A DNA stretch of 64,000 nt from Achromobacter xylosoxidans A8 (GCF_000165835.1 NC_014640.1:6758001-6822000), one strand, 5' to 3'. Shown: positions 1 to 9,788, numbered from the stretch's first letter. Translations and numbers: made by a program. Notes: generated by a model not told the origin, from the sequence alone.

Positions 1-1
1 A

Positions 2-1222
2 TTGATCTTGGTAAGTGGCGCCGGGCTTGCTCACCTTATCACTGCGATCGCTCTGCCATTTCTTACCCGGCTGTATACGCCAAATGAGTTCAGCACTTTG
101 GCAGCATTTTCCGCCGTGCTGTCCACTATTTCTGTAGCCGCATGCTTACGATTTGATATCGCAATTCCATTGGCTAGTCGCGATGAAGAAGCCCGCCATC
201 TACTTGGATTTGCGTTAGCCGCTACATCTGTTATGGCTTTCGTCGCCGCGGTCGTGGTCTTTTGGAAAGGAGATGCGCTCGCTGCACTTTTTGGCAGAGG
301 TCTGTCAACTGCCCATCTTTGGCTTATGCCATTGGGCATTATATGCGCAGGAGCTTATGCTGCATTTCAAAATTGGTTCATCCGAGAAAAGAAATTTTGG
401 TCGATAGCAAAAAGCAGAATTGCCCAGTCAATAGCAAGCGTTGGAACACAAGTAACACTCGGAATTTTAGGGGCGGGTGCGGTAGGCCTGCTAACGGGAT
501 ATATATTTAATACTGGCATTGGCTTTTTAATTCTTTGTGGAATTTGGTGGTACTCGAGAGGATCGCGACCAACCCTTCACGCGGAACTGCCACCTAGTCC
601 AAAAGCAACATGGAAAAAATATGACCAATTTCCAAAATTCTCAGTTGTAGAGGCTTTAGCCAATAGTGCCTCCACTCAAATACCATTGATGATAATAGCC
701 GCCTCCCTTACTGGACCGGAGGCAGGCTATCTATTATTGGGGATAAGTATAATACAGGCTCCCATGGCGGTACTGGGATCATCCATTTCTCAAGTATTTA
801 TCTCCCAAGCCCCAGAACAATATCGGCAAGGAAAGCTCAATCAGTTTGTTTCCTCCATGCTGAAAAACTTGCTAAAAACAGGCGGCCCTCCGCTATTGGT
901 TTTAGGTGCCGTTTCTCCGTTTTGCTTTGGCATAATATTTGGAGCAGGATGGGAACGCGCAGGGACTCTAGTAGCATGGATGACTCCATGGTTTATCCTG
1001 CAGTTTGTCGTTGCCCCCGTATCTTCGAGCTTGCATATTATTGGCGCACTCAGGCTCGCACTATTCGTGCAAGTGCTGGGATTCTTGTTAAGAACGGGCG
1101 CAGTTTATCTCTGCACGCGCTTTGCTTCGGATTGGGTTTCTGAGGTCTATGCGCTGACCGGTGCGTTGTTTTATTTATTTTATTTGGCAGTGACAATGAT
1201 GGCAATCAAGAAACATCGTTAG
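2..1222 (+). CDS. wzx: O-antigen flippase, Wzx-like (5' end cut by window edge)
   Basis: Polytopic membrane protein of the polysaccharide transport (MATE/MVF-like) superfamily, expected to flip the undecaprenyl-linked O unit across the inner membrane. The visible 406 residues are almost continuous hydrophobic helices with short charged loops. The N-terminus carries the family hallmark 'LTRLYTPNEFSTLAAF' (first loop after helix 1). Family members normally have about 10-15 residues before the first visible one, so the true start probably lies left of the window and the TTG at position 2 is unlikely to be the real start. Codon use is clearly AT-richer than in the genes after 2.6 kb, as is usual for serotype-specific flippases. 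The exact O unit cannot be read from the sequence. Confidence 0.85.
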   Translation: MILVSGAGLAHLITAIALPFLTRLYTPNEFSTLAAFSAVLSTISVAACLRFDIAIPLASRDEEARHLLGFALAATSVMAFVAAVVVFWKGDALAALFGRGLSTAHLWLMPLGIICAGAYAAFQNWFIREKKFWSIAKSRIAQSIASVGTQVTLGILGAGAVGLLTGYIFNTGIGFLILCGIWWYSRGSRPTLHAELPPSPKATWKKYDQFPKFSVVEALANSASTQIPLMIIAASLTGPEAGYLLLGISIIQAPMAVLGSSISQVFISQAPEQYRQGKLNQFVSSMLKNLLKTGGPPLLVLGAVSPFCFGIIFGAGWERAGTLVAWMTPWFILQFVVAPVSSSLHIIGALRLALFVQVLGFLLRTGAVYLCTRFASDWVSEVYALTGALFYLFYLAVTMMAIKKHR

Positions 1223-1360
1223 ATCCATGTCTTTCTGGATTTCATGTCAAACGATGGCGAACATTATTAAGAGAAAGTCACTACAATCGGCTCCGGCCTT
1301 CCGCAATTGTTTTGCCTTTATGGCGCACTGTTCCGTACTATCAAAATCCCCGTGCAAACG

Positions 1361-2572
1361 ATGAGCATCCGCAAAAGAGTCCTCTATATCGATGGCGCCG
1401 GCCCTTTTGGCGGAGCAAGCAGAAGCCTTTTTGAATTGGTAAGACGCATGAAAGATACGGGCTTTATTTCTCCGTATTTTTTGACGACCAGAGGATCTTC
1501 CAACGAGTACTACCAGAAAGTGGCGGAGGATATGGTTGCCACTGTGGGCTTAACTCGATTCGACAATACCGAGTATAGCCACTATAGAGGGCTCCGATGG
1601 TTAGTGCTATTGCGTGAACTTTGGCATTTGCCGTTCATGTTGTCCGCTCTATTTCAAGCCAAGCGGCGATGGAAAAAATTTGATCTCATTCATGTTAATG
1701 AGATCACGGAGCTTATTCCCGGCCTGCTGGCCAAGTATTTGTTCGGATGCCCTTTGGTGGTGCATGTAAGATCGGTTCAGTCAAGAAAAGACAATCTGAG
1801 AACCAAATGGATAACCAGATTGTTGAAGAAGGTTGATGGAATTGTCTGTATTGACGAAACGGTCTCAAGAAGTGTTGATGCGCGTAATAAGATTGTAATT
1901 CACAATTCTTTTACTATTGACTCGGACAAATTAGACCAGGACTTTGAAAGCAGGATCTCCGCATACAAGAATTTCTTCCGCGTGGGCTTTGTTGGCAATT
2001 TTCAGGAGAACAAGGGAATTGCCGACCTGGTTGAGGCAGCCGTTTATTTGAAAGATCAGGGAAACATAAAATTTCTGATCGTGGGCGATGAAACGGAAAA
2101 GAAGAAGCTTTTTAGAAGACTGGTTGAACGTGTGCTTGGGTTAAGTCAAGATGCGAAATCACGAATTATTTCCCGGGTGAAAGAGGCAAGTGTCGAAGAT
2201 AATGTAATTTTTTTCGGAAAGACTTGGGACATTTCGTCGGCGTACAAGAACTTCGATGTCTTGTGTTTTCCATGCCATGCGAATGCCCCTGGACGTCCTA
2301 TTTTCGAAGCAGCCTTTTTCAAGGTTTCATCAATTGCTTGCATAGAAAACCCCACTGCAGACACTTTGATTCCTGACGTAACCGGCGTGACAGTGCCAGA
2401 GAAGGAGCCGAGGGCCCTGGCGGACTCGATTCTTTCTTTATCGAAAAACATATCCAAAGTGGAAGAAATGGGTGCAGCCGCCTTTATGCTGGCTCAACAA
2501 AATTTCGATCCAAAAAGAAACTCGGAAAGAATGAAAATTTTCTATAATTCCATTTTTGACAAAGAAGTTTAG
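1361..2572 (+). CDS. Glycosyltransferase family 4 (GT-B fold)
   Basis: Cytoplasmic GT-B glycosyltransferase, presumably adding one sugar of the O unit. The N-terminal half opens with a strand and glycine-rich loop 'LYIDGAGPFGGASRSLFEL'. The C-terminal half has the nucleotide-sugar binding pattern 'VGFVGNFQENKGIADLVEA', then 'FLIVGDE' and a terminal region around 'RPIFEAAFF' that stands where GT4 enzymes carry the EX7E-type motif. I chose the ATG at 1361 (403 aa) over the TTG at 1307 because residues upstream of it do not look like the family; no strong Shine-Dalgarno precedes either. Base composition is AT-rich like the preceding wzx, so the two were probably acquired together. Donor and acceptor sugars are unknown. 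Confidence 0.8.
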   Translation: MSIRKRVLYIDGAGPFGGASRSLFELVRRMKDTGFISPYFLTTRGSSNEYYQKVAEDMVATVGLTRFDNTEYSHYRGLRWLVLLRELWHLPFMLSALFQAKRRWKKFDLIHVNEITELIPGLLAKYLFGCPLVVHVRSVQSRKDNLRTKWITRLLKKVDGIVCIDETVSRSVDARNKIVIHNSFTIDSDKLDQDFESRISAYKNFFRVGFVGNFQENKGIADLVEAAVYLKDQGNIKFLIVGDETEKKKLFRRLVERVLGLSQDAKSRIISRVKEASVEDNVIFFGKTWDISSAYKNFDVLCFPCHANAPGRPIFEAAFFKVSSIACIENPTADTLIPDVTGVTVPEKEPRALADSILSLSKNISKVEEMGAAAFMLAQQNFDPKRNSERMKIFYNSIFDKEV

Positions 2573-2688
2573 AGCTATACTGGACGGCTATTGCACGTTG
2601 CCTCCAAGTTCTTTTTTAAATGTTTTTATGCCTTCTACGGCCCGACTGCGTGACGGGCCTATGGCGGAATGATTGACCTGGAAGTGAT

Positions 2689-3834
2689 ATGGCGACAGAT
2701 GGGAATTACAGGATTTGTAATCGCACCATAATGGACACCAGCGATCCGAACATTACGTTCGACGAGCGCGGCGAGTCCGATTACTGCGCGAATTTTGACA
2801 CGCAGATCAAACCCAATTGGCATACGGATGCGCGCGGCGAAGCCGAACTCATGCGGACGGCCGAGAGGATCAAGGCCGCAGGCAAAGGCAAGGACTTCGA
2901 CTGCATCATCGGCTTGAGCGGAGGTTTGGACAGCTCGTACACGGCTTACATCGCCAAGGAAAAAATGGGCTTGCGCCCGTTGCTGTTCCACGTCGACGCC
3001 GGTTGGAATACCGACCAGGCCGTCGGCAACGTGGAAAAGCTGGTCGATGGCCTGGGCCTGGAGCTGTATACGGAGGTCATCAACTGGGAAGAAATGAAGG
3101 ACCTGCAGGTCGCCTTCCTGAAAGCGCAGATACCGGACCAGGACCTGCCCCAGGACGTTGCTTTTTTCTCGGGGCTATATAAGTTCGCCAACAAGCACAA
3201 GCTCAAGTATGTGCTGACGGGCGGCAACTATTCGACCGAATGCTGTCGCGAACCGGAAGAATGGGGCGGCTACCCGGGTATCGACAAGCGCCTCATCCTG
3301 GATATCCACAAGAAATTCGGCAAGCGTCCGCTCAAGACTTTTCCAATCGTCGACATTCTGACGTACAAGCTGTACTACCGCTACGTGCTGGGCATGCAGG
3401 TCTTCAAGCCATTGAACCTGGTGCCGTACATCAAGGCCGACGCCGAGCGGGAACTGGAGTCGCGCTTCGGCTGGAAGAAATTTCAGCACAAGCATCACGA
3501 ATCGCGCTTCACCCGCTTCTACGAAGACTACTGGATGCCCCGCAAGTTCGGCTACGAAAAGCGCCGCGCCCACTTCTCCAGCCTGATCCTGACCGGCCAG
3601 ATGACGCGTGACGAGGCCCTGGACCGCATTTCGCGTCCCGAACTCGATGAGCACTTTTCGCGCCAGGAATTCCGCTACGTCGCGCACAAGCTGGACCTGA
3701 CCGAAGACGAACTGCAGGCGATATTCGACGGCCCGAACCAGACCTTCCGCGATTACGCCAACAAGAAGGCGCTGATCGGACTGGGCGCGACCGTCATGCA
3801 GAAGATCGGCCTGGAAAAGAGGCTTTTCCGATGA
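2689..3834 (+). CDS. wbpG: N-acetyl sugar amidotransferase (WbpG/LfnA/PseA type)
   Basis: ATP-dependent amidotransferase that turns an N-acetyl group on a nucleotide sugar into an acetamidino group, using ammonia delivered by a HisH/HisF pair. The PP-loop ATP-binding motif 'SGGLDSSYTAY' lies near residue 77, and the N-terminal signature 'MDTSDPNITFDE' is typical of the family. Only single cysteines remain where many relatives have CxxC pairs (ICNRT and DYC). The ATG at 2689 has a GGAAG Shine-Dalgarno. Its stop overlaps the hisH start by four bases, so the three subunits are translationally coupled. Because the operon next makes UDP-L-FucNAc, the likely substrate is FucNAc, giving FucNAm as in some Pseudomonas aeruginosa serotypes; this substrate is inferred. 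Confidence 0.85.
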   Translation: MATDGNYRICNRTIMDTSDPNITFDERGESDYCANFDTQIKPNWHTDARGEAELMRTAERIKAAGKGKDFDCIIGLSGGLDSSYTAYIAKEKMGLRPLLFHVDAGWNTDQAVGNVEKLVDGLGLELYTEVINWEEMKDLQVAFLKAQIPDQDLPQDVAFFSGLYKFANKHKLKYVLTGGNYSTECCREPEEWGGYPGIDKRLILDIHKKFGKRPLKTFPIVDILTYKLYYRYVLGMQVFKPLNLVPYIKADAERELESRFGWKKFQHKHHESRFTRFYEDYWMPRKFGYEKRRAHFSSLILTGQMTRDEALDRISRPELDEHFSRQEFRYVAHKLDLTEDELQAIFDGPNQTFRDYANKKALIGLGATVMQKIGLEKRLFR

Positions 3835-4445
3835 TCGCCATTATTGACTACGGCCTGGGCAACGTCCTGGCATTCGCGAATATGTACCGCCGCATGGCGG
3901 TACCTGTGTCCATTGCCCGCACCGCCGAAGACCTGGCTGGCGCAACCAAGCTGATCCTGCCCGGCGTGGGCGCATTCGACTACGCCATGGATTCGTTCCG
4001 CCGTTCAGGCATGTATGACGCCGCTGTCGAGCGCGTCACCAGGGACGAGGTCCCGGTCCTGGGCATCTGCGTCGGCATGCAGATGCTGGCGGGCGGCAGC
4101 GAGGAAGGCTCCGAGCCCGGCCTGAACTGGGTGCCCGGCATGGTCCGCAAGCTGGACACCACCCATTTCACGCAGCGCACCCAATTGCCGCATATGGGCT
4201 GGAACGACGTTTATCCCCGTCAGGCCTCACCGCTGTTCGCCGGCCTGGAAACGGATGCGCGCTTCTACTTTCTCCATTCGTACTATTTCGACTGTCAGAA
4301 CCAGGACGACACGCTGGCGAGCGCCGAATACGGCACCAAGTTCGCATGCGCGGTCAATCATAAGAACGTCTATGGCGTGCAATTCCACCCAGAGAAAAGC
4401 CACGAATTCGGTGCGCGGCTTCTGAAGAACTTCGCGGATATCTAA
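3831..4445 (+). CDS. hisH: HisH-type glutamine amidotransferase subunit (O-antigen paralogue)
   Basis: Class I glutamine amidotransferase that releases ammonia from glutamine. The full catalytic set is visible: Cys80 in 'LGICVGMQML', and His186 with Glu188 in 'YGVQFHPEKS'. Length (204 aa) is normal for HisH. It starts inside the wbpG stop codon (ATGA overlap) and is followed one base later by hisF. No other histidine gene is nearby, so this is the second, polysaccharide-dedicated copy that feeds ammonia through the HisF-like partner to the sugar amidotransferase, rather than the histidine biosynthesis copy. Confidence 0.92.
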   Translation: MIAIIDYGLGNVLAFANMYRRMAVPVSIARTAEDLAGATKLILPGVGAFDYAMDSFRRSGMYDAAVERVTRDEVPVLGICVGMQMLAGGSEEGSEPGLNWVPGMVRKLDTTHFTQRTQLPHMGWNDVYPRQASPLFAGLETDARFYFLHSYYFDCQNQDDTLASAEYGTKFACAVNHKNVYGVQFHPEKSHEFGARLLKNFADI

Positions 4446-4446
4446 C

Positions 4447-5232
4447 GTGCTTCGTCCCAGAATCATTCCCTGCCTACTGGTCCGAGATAAAGGTCTGGTC
4501 AAGACCGTGAAGTTCTCGTCCGACAAGTACGTCGGCGACCCGATCAATGCCGTCCGCATCTTTAACGAAAAGGAAGTGGACGAGTTGATTGTCGTCGACA
4601 TCGACGCCACTACCAAGGGCCACGGCCCCGATCTGCAAATGATCGAACGCCTGGCCGCTGAATGCCGCATGCCATTCTGCTACGGCGGCGGCGTCAAGAC
4701 GGTCGAACAGGCGCAAGCCATCATCAGCCTTGGCGTGGAGAAGGTCGCCCTCAGCTCTGCGTTGGTCGAAGACCCCTCGCTCGCAAGCCGGATCGCCGAC
4801 AAGCTCGGCCGCCAAAGCGTGGTCGCAGTCCTGGATGTCAAGAAGAAGCGCTTCAGCTCGCGTTACGAGGTCTGGACGCACAATGCCAGCAAGAACACAC
4901 ACCTGAACCCGGTTGAGCTTGCCCCCCTGCTACAGCAGCATGGCGTGGGCGAGATTGTCGTCAACTCCATCGACCATGACGGCGTCATGAAGGGTTATGA
5001 CCTCGGCATCATCGAGCAGATCCGCAATGTGACGACCGTGCCGATGTCGGTGCTTGGCGGTGCGGGCTCCGTCGCTGACCTCGGCGAACTCATCAAGAAA
5101 TTCGGGATCATCGGCGCCGGCGCCGGTAGCCTGTTCGTGTTCAAGGGCGCCTACAAGGCCGTGCTGATCAACTACCCCACCTTGGCTGATCGCGAAGCGC
5201 TGGTACGCGCGGCGCATCTGCACAGTGCCTGA
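4447..5232 (+). CDS. hisF: HisF-like subunit of the sugar amidotransferase complex
   Basis: TIM-barrel protein of the HisF family (261 aa, GTG start directly after the hisH stop). The barrel repeats are present ('CYGGGVKTVEQAQ', 'VVNSIDHDGVMKGYD', 'LGGAGSVADLGEL'). The first strand reads 'RIIPCLLVRDKGLVK', where histidine-pathway HisF enzymes have 'PCLDV': the acid/base aspartate at position 11 is replaced by leucine. The second catalytic aspartate region ('VAVLDVKKKR') is retained. Loss of the first aspartate would disable imidazole ring closure but leave an ammonia channel. This fits a scaffold that passes ammonia from HisH to the sugar amidotransferase. The role is inferred from family and context. 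Confidence 0.9.
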   Translation: MLRPRIIPCLLVRDKGLVKTVKFSSDKYVGDPINAVRIFNEKEVDELIVVDIDATTKGHGPDLQMIERLAAECRMPFCYGGGVKTVEQAQAIISLGVEKVALSSALVEDPSLASRIADKLGRQSVVAVLDVKKKRFSSRYEVWTHNASKNTHLNPVELAPLLQQHGVGEIVVNSIDHDGVMKGYDLGIIEQIRNVTTVPMSVLGGAGSVADLGELIKKFGIIGAGAGSLFVFKGAYKAVLINYPTLADREALVRAAHLHSA

Positions 5233-5270
5233 ACGGCATTGCCTCGGCTCATAGAAAGAGACTTGCGAAT

Positions 5271-6308
5271 ATGTTGAAACCTAACGCCAAACTGCTCATC
5301 ACCGGCGGCACGGGATCCTTTGGCAATGCCGTCCTCAAGCGCTTCCTCCAGACGGATATCGGTGAAATCCGGATATTCAGCCGCGACGAGAAGAAGCAAG
5401 ATGACATGCGCAAGCGCTACTCGCATCCGAAGCTGAAGTTCTACCTCGGCGACGTCCGGAATAGCCAGAGCCTGCTGAACGCGACGCGCGGCGTGGACTA
5501 CATCTTCCACGCTGCCGCGCTCAAGCAGGTGCCTTCCTGCGAATTCCACCCGATGGAGGCGGTCTACACCAACATCCTGGGAACTGAAAACGTCCTGGAA
5601 GCCGCCATCCGCAACAAGGTGAGCAAGGTGGTCTGCCTGAGCACGGACAAGGCGGTCTATCCCATCAATGCGATGGGTATTTCCAAAGCCATGATGGAGA
5701 AGGTCATGGTCGCGAAATCGCGCGACCTGGATGCGACCGAGACCGTGATCTGCGGCACGCGTTATGGCAACGTGATGGCTTCGCGCGGCTCCGTGATTCC
5801 GCTGTTCATCGAACAGATGCGCGCCGGCATTCCGCTGTCCATCACCGACCCCGACATGACCCGCTTCATGATGACGCTGTCGGACGCGGTGGACTTGGTG
5901 CTGTACGCGTTCGAACACGGCAACAACGGTGATCTGTTCGTGCAGAAGGCACCCGCGGCTACCGTCCAGACACTGGCCACGACCCTGGCCCGCATGGTCG
6001 GCACACCCGAGCACCCGATCAACGTGATCGGCACGCGGCACGGCGAGAAGCTGTACGAAGTCTTGCTGAGCCGTGAGGAAATGGCGTGCGCCGAGGACAT
6101 GGGCGATTACTATCGCATCCCGCCCGACCTGCGCGACCTGAATTACGCAAAGTTCGTCGAACAAGGCGAAGAGAAGATTTCGCGCAGCGAAGACTACAAC
6201 TCGCACAATACCCAGCGCCTGGACACCCACGGCATGGAGCAATTGCTGCTGAAGCTGGAATTCATGCAAGCCATTCAGCGCGGCGAGCAAGTGACGCCGG
6301 AGGAATAA
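5271..6308 (+). CDS. fnlA: UDP-GlcNAc 4,6-dehydratase/5-epimerase
   Basis: First enzyme of UDP-N-acetyl-L-fucosamine synthesis (FnlA/WbjB/CapE), a soluble extended SDR acting on UDP-GlcNAc. The NAD(P) loop 'ITGGTGSFGNAVLKRF' is at residues 9-24. The family signature 'RIFSRDEKKQDDMRKRY' follows. The catalytic segment is 'STDKAVYPINAMGISKAMMEK', with Met in place of the usual SDR tyrosine and a conserved Lys. Length (345 aa) is normal. It has an AGAAAGAG Shine-Dalgarno and is followed three bases later by fnlB, so fnlABC form one unit. Confidence 0.95.
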   Translation: MLKPNAKLLITGGTGSFGNAVLKRFLQTDIGEIRIFSRDEKKQDDMRKRYSHPKLKFYLGDVRNSQSLLNATRGVDYIFHAAALKQVPSCEFHPMEAVYTNILGTENVLEAAIRNKVSKVVCLSTDKAVYPINAMGISKAMMEKVMVAKSRDLDATETVICGTRYGNVMASRGSVIPLFIEQMRAGIPLSITDPDMTRFMMTLSDAVDLVLYAFEHGNNGDLFVQKAPAATVQTLATTLARMVGTPEHPINVIGTRHGEKLYEVLLSREEMACAEDMGDYYRIPPDLRDLNYAKFVEQGEEKISRSEDYNSHNTQRLDTHGMEQLLLKLEFMQAIQRGEQVTPEE

Positions 6309-6311
6309 GCC

Positions 6312-7418
6312 ATGAAGGTTCTCATCACCGGCAGCAACGGGTTCGTTGCGCAGAATCTCATCGCCACGCTGCAGGAGCGCAAGGACATCGAGATGTTGCG
6401 CTTCACGCGCGAAGACGACGTCTCCCGTCTGGAGGAACTGGTAGGCCAGGCCGATTTCGTCTTTCACTTGGCCGGCGTGAACCGGCCCAAAGATCCCGCC
6501 GATTTCCAAAGCGGCAACGCTGGATTGACGCAACAGCTCTGCGCCAGCATCGCCCGCAGCGGCCGGCGCACGCCCGTGATCTACTCCTCGTCGACCCAGG
6601 CAAGCCAGGACAATCCTTATGGCCTGAGCAAACGAGAGGCCGAGGATGCGCTGTCGCAGCTGGCAGATCAGCATGGCTCGCCCGTCCACCTATTCCGCCT
6701 GCCCAACGTATTCGGCAAATGGGCGCGCCCGAACTACAACTCCGCAGTAGCGACGTTCTGCCACAACGTCAATCGTGGCCTGCCCATCCAGATCAATGAT
6801 CCGGCTGCGGCAATCACGCTGGTGTACGTGGATGACGTCGTCGCCCGCTTCATCGAGCTGATGGACGGCGCCGTCACCGACGACCGGTTCTGCACCGTCG
6901 CGCCCCAGTACCGGATCACGGTCGGCGACCTCGCCGCGCAGCTGGAGACGTTCCGCGACAGCCGCAACACGCTGATCACGGCGCCCGTCGGCACCGGCCT
7001 GGTTCGCGCACTGTATGCCACCTACGTCAGCTACCTTCCGCCCGAGCGCTTTTCCTATGAAGTGCCTAAGTACGGCGATCCGCGCGGCGTGTTCGTCGAA
7101 ATGCTCAAGACGCGGGACAGCGGCCAGTTCTCCTACTTCACCGCCCACCCCGGCGTGACGCGCGGCGGCCACTACCATCACTCCAAAACCGAGAAATTCC
7201 TGGTCATCAAGGGACGCGCGCGCTTTCGCTTCCGCCACATTCTGACCGGTGAATTCCACGAGCAGGACACGGATGGCGAAAGGCCGGAAATCGTGGAAAC
7301 GGTGCCCGGCTGGACGCACGACATCACGAATATCGGCGACGACGAAATGGTCGTCATGCTGTGGGCCAACGAGATCTTCGACCGCGCCCGTCCCGACACT
7401 TATGCCCGCCCTCTCTGA
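6312..7418 (+). CDS. fnlB: Bifunctional UDP-2-acetamido-6-deoxy-talose synthase (reductase plus cupin)
   Basis: Second enzyme of UDP-L-FucNAc synthesis (FnlB/WbjC/CapF). The N-terminal SDR domain (about residues 1-245) carries '[12 protein letters not shown]' and the catalytic 'YGLSK' (YxxxK). The C-terminal cupin domain (about 255-368) has the metal-binding histidines in '[13 protein letters not shown]' and 'WTHDITN'. The cupin half does the C-3 epimerisation and the SDR half reduces the 4-keto group. The ATG at 6312 lies three bases after fnlA, and fnlC starts one base after its stop. Confidence 0.95.
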   Translation: MKVLITGSNGFVAQNLIATLQERKDIEMLRFTREDDVSRLEELVGQADFVFHLAGVNRPKDPADFQSGNAGLTQQLCASIARSGRRTPVIYSSSTQASQDNPYGLSKREAEDALSQLADQHGSPVHLFRLPNVFGKWARPNYNSAVATFCHNVNRGLPIQINDPAAAITLVYVDDVVARFIELMDGAVTDDRFCTVAPQYRITVGDLAAQLETFRDSRNTLITAPVGTGLVRALYATYVSYLPPERFSYEVPKYGDPRGVFVEMLKTRDSGQFSYFTAHPGVTRGGHYHHSKTEKFLVIKGRARFRFRHILTGEFHEQDTDGERPEIVETVPGWTHDITNIGDDEMVVMLWANEIFDRARPDTYARPL

Positions 7419-7419
7419 C

Positions 7420-8553
7420 ATGAAAAAACTCAAAGTCGCCACTGTCGTCGGCACCCGGCCGGAAATCATCAGACTGTCGCGCGTGCTCGCCAGCCTGGAT
7501 CGCCATTGCGACCACGTGCTGGTTCACACCGGCCAGAACTACGACTACGAACTCAACGAGATCTTCTTCCAGGACCTGGGCATCCGCAAGCCGGACCATT
7601 TCCTGAACGCAGCGGGCGCCACTGGCGCGGAAACGATCGGCAAGGTAATCATCGCAACCGACCAAGCCCTGGCCGAGATTCAACCGGATGCAATGCTGGT
7701 GCTGGGCGATACCAACAGCTGCATGGCTGTCCTGCCCGCCAAGCGCCGCAAGATCCCCACCTTCCACATGGAAGCGGGCAACCGCTGCTTCGACCAGCGC
7801 GTGCCTGAGGAGATCAACCGCCGCATCGTCGACCACACGTCCGACATCAACCTGACGTACAGCGACATCGCGCGCGAGTATCTGTTGCGTGAAGGCCTGC
7901 CCTCCGACCGGATCATCAAGACCGGCAGCCCGATGTTCGAAGTGCTGAATCATTACCGCGACGGCATCGAAGCATCCGACGTTCTGGATCGCCTGGGCCT
8001 GACGCCCGGCCAATTCTTCGTCGTGAGCGCCCACCGCGAAGAGAACATCGATTCAGACCACAACTTCTCCAAGCTGGTGAAGTTGCTGAATACGGTGGCC
8101 GCCACCTACGATCTGCCCGTTATCGTCTCGACCCATCCGCGCACGCAAAAGCGCGTGGACGCGATGGGGGTCAAATTCCACGCGAACGTGCGCCTGCTGA
8201 AGCCGCTCGGTTTCAAGGACTACAACAAGCTGCAGGTGTCCTCGTGCGCCGTGCTGTCAGACAGCGGCACGATCACCGAAGAATCGTCGATCCTGAACTT
8301 CCCGGCGCTCAACATCCGCGAGGCGCACGAGCGTCCCGAAGGCATGGAGGAAGCGTCCGTTATGATGGTTGGGCTGGAGACCGACCGGGCGTTGCAGGCG
8401 CTGGAACTGCTTACGCACCAGTCGCGCGGCGCGAACCGCGATTTCCGCCTGGTGGCGGACTACAGCATGCCGAACGTGTCCGAGAAGGTGGTGCGCATCA
8501 TTCATAGCTATACCGACTACGTCAATCGCGTCGTATGGAAAAAGGCGAATTGA
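7420..8553 (+). CDS. fnlC: UDP-N-acetyl-L-fucosamine synthase (C-2 epimerase, WecB-like)
   Basis: Third step to UDP-L-FucNAc: a non-hydrolysing UDP-HexNAc 2-epimerase (FnlC/WbjD/CapG), GT-B-like fold. Signatures are '[15 protein letters not shown]' at the N-terminus, '[15 protein letters not shown]', '[12 protein letters not shown]' and the catalytic-loop 'SAHREENID'. I placed the start at ATG 7420 (377 aa). The longer reading frame upstream only overlaps fnlB and does not resemble the family. The 3' end overlaps the next gene. Confidence 0.94.
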   Translation: MKKLKVATVVGTRPEIIRLSRVLASLDRHCDHVLVHTGQNYDYELNEIFFQDLGIRKPDHFLNAAGATGAETIGKVIIATDQALAEIQPDAMLVLGDTNSCMAVLPAKRRKIPTFHMEAGNRCFDQRVPEEINRRIVDHTSDINLTYSDIAREYLLREGLPSDRIIKTGSPMFEVLNHYRDGIEASDVLDRLGLTPGQFFVVSAHREENIDSDHNFSKLVKLLNTVAATYDLPVIVSTHPRTQKRVDAMGVKFHANVRLLKPLGFKDYNKLQVSSCAVLSDSGTITEESSILNFPALNIREAHERPEGMEEASVMMVGLETDRALQALELLTHQSRGANRDFRLVADYSMPNVSEKVVRIIHSYTDYVNRVVWKKAN

Positions 8554-9788
8554 AGATCGCACTCGTTACCCAGTACTTCTGGCCCGAATCCTTCTCGATC
8601 AACGACCTGGTTGAAGCCTTGGTGGCCCAAGGCCATACCGTGGAAGTCTTCACGGGCAAGCCGAACTATCCTGACGGGAAGATCTTCCCTGGATATCAGG
8701 CGGAGGGCGCGTCCGAAGAATTGTTTGCCGGCTCCGTCGCTGTGCATCGGGCGCCGTTGCGCCCGCGCGGCGCCGGCGGCGCGGCCAACCTCGCACGTAA
8801 TTATCTGTCCTTCGTCTGGAACGGCCTGCGGCATTTCCCGCGGCAGGCCAAGGGCAAGTCGTTCGATATCGTTTTCGTATTTTCGCTGTCTCCGATCACC
8901 GCGGCCATTCCCGCAATCTATCTGAAATGGCGTCTGCGCAAACCCATGGCGATGTGGGTGCTGGACCTGTGGCCGGAAAGCCTCAGCGCAACCGGCTTCA
9001 TCAAGAACAAGTTCGTGCTGAACGCCATCGGGCTGATGGTGCGCGGAATCTACGCATGCTCCGGCCTGATCATGGTGCAGTCGCGTGCGTTCATCGACGC
9101 GGTTTCTCGCTATGCCGACCCGCGCAAGCTGGTCTACTACCCGAACTGCTCGCGCGACACGCCGCACACGCTGTCCGCCGACACGCAGGTACCGCGCGCA
9201 CTGCTGGAGGAAATGGAGTCGCGCTTTTGCGTCGTGTTCGCGGGCAACCTGGGAACCGCGCAGGCCGTCGAAACCTTGGCCGCGGCCGCCGAGCAGCTCA
9301 AGCATCTGCCCGATGTCCGCCTCGTGCTGGTCGGCAGCGGCAGCATGTCGCCTTGGCTGGCGGAGCAGAAACAGGCCCGCAACCTGGACAACCTGATTCT
9401 TGCCGGCCGCTTTCCGGCCAGCGAAATGCCACAGTTCCTGACGCGCGCGCAAGGACTGATCGTTTCGCTCAAACGCAGCGAAATCTACGCGCAGACTGTA
9501 CCCGCGAAGATCCAGACCTACTTGAGCGCCGGCCGCCCCATCCTCGCCTCGATCGACGGCGAAGGCGCGCGTGTCGTCGAGGAAGCGGGCGCCGGGCTGG
9601 TCAGTCCGGCCGAAGACGCCGGGCAATTGGCGCGCAACATCGAGCAATTGCACGGCATGTCGGCCGAGGCGCGCACCGCCATGGGCGAGCGCGGCCGCGC
9701 CTACTTCCTCGAACATTTCGAACTGGAAAAGCAGGCTGCCCGCCTGGCCGAACTGCTGCAGCAACATATCGATCGAGGTGGACGATGA
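8535..9788 (+). CDS. wbuB: Glycosyltransferase family 4, WbuB-like (probable L-FucNAc transferase)
   Basis: GT4 glycosyltransferase that always travels with fnlABC and is thought to transfer L-FucNAc to the lipid-linked acceptor. Seen: N-terminal '[21 protein letters not shown]', '[15 protein letters not shown]', membrane-facing 'LDLWPES', and in the C-terminal domain '[16 protein letters not shown]' and '[18 protein letters not shown]'. The start is ambiguous. ATG 8535 overlaps fnlC by 19 bases. A TTG at 8550 overlaps the fnlC stop, has AAAGGCG just upstream and gives the family-like N-terminus (M)[12 protein letters not shown]. The next gene starts inside its stop (ATGA). Confidence 0.9.
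   Translation: MEKGELKIALVTQYFWPESFSINDLVEALVAQGHTVEVFTGKPNYPDGKIFPGYQAEGASEELFAGSVAVHRAPLRPRGAGGAANLARNYLSFVWNGLRHFPRQAKGKSFDIVFVFSLSPITAAIPAIYLKWRLRKPMAMWVLDLWPESLSATGFIKNKFVLNAIGLMVRGIYACSGLIMVQSRAFIDAVSRYADPRKLVYYPNCSRDTPHTLSADTQVPRALLEEMESRFCVVFAGNLGTAQAVETLAAAAEQLKHLPDVRLVLVGSGSMSPWLAEQKQARNLDNLILAGRFPASEMPQFLTRAQGLIVSLKRSEIYAQTVPAKIQTYLSAGRPILASIDGEGARVVEEAGAGLVSPAEDAGQLARNIEQLHGMSAEARTAMGERGRAYFLEHFELEKQAARLAELLQQHIDRGGR

Noticed and set aside
3831-5232. Reading hisH and hisF as histidine biosynthesis genes
   Set aside because: No other his genes are present, they are coupled to a sugar amidotransferase, and the HisF copy lacks the first catalytic aspartate.
5172-6689. 505-aa minus-strand frame over fnlA/fnlB
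   Set aside because: Antisense shadow; the plus strand holds a complete, conserved pathway.
8927-9784. N-terminal 286 residues of the long frame ending at 10666
   Set aside because: They overlap wbuB in another frame and are Arg/Gly-rich; the SDR protein starts at ATG 9785.
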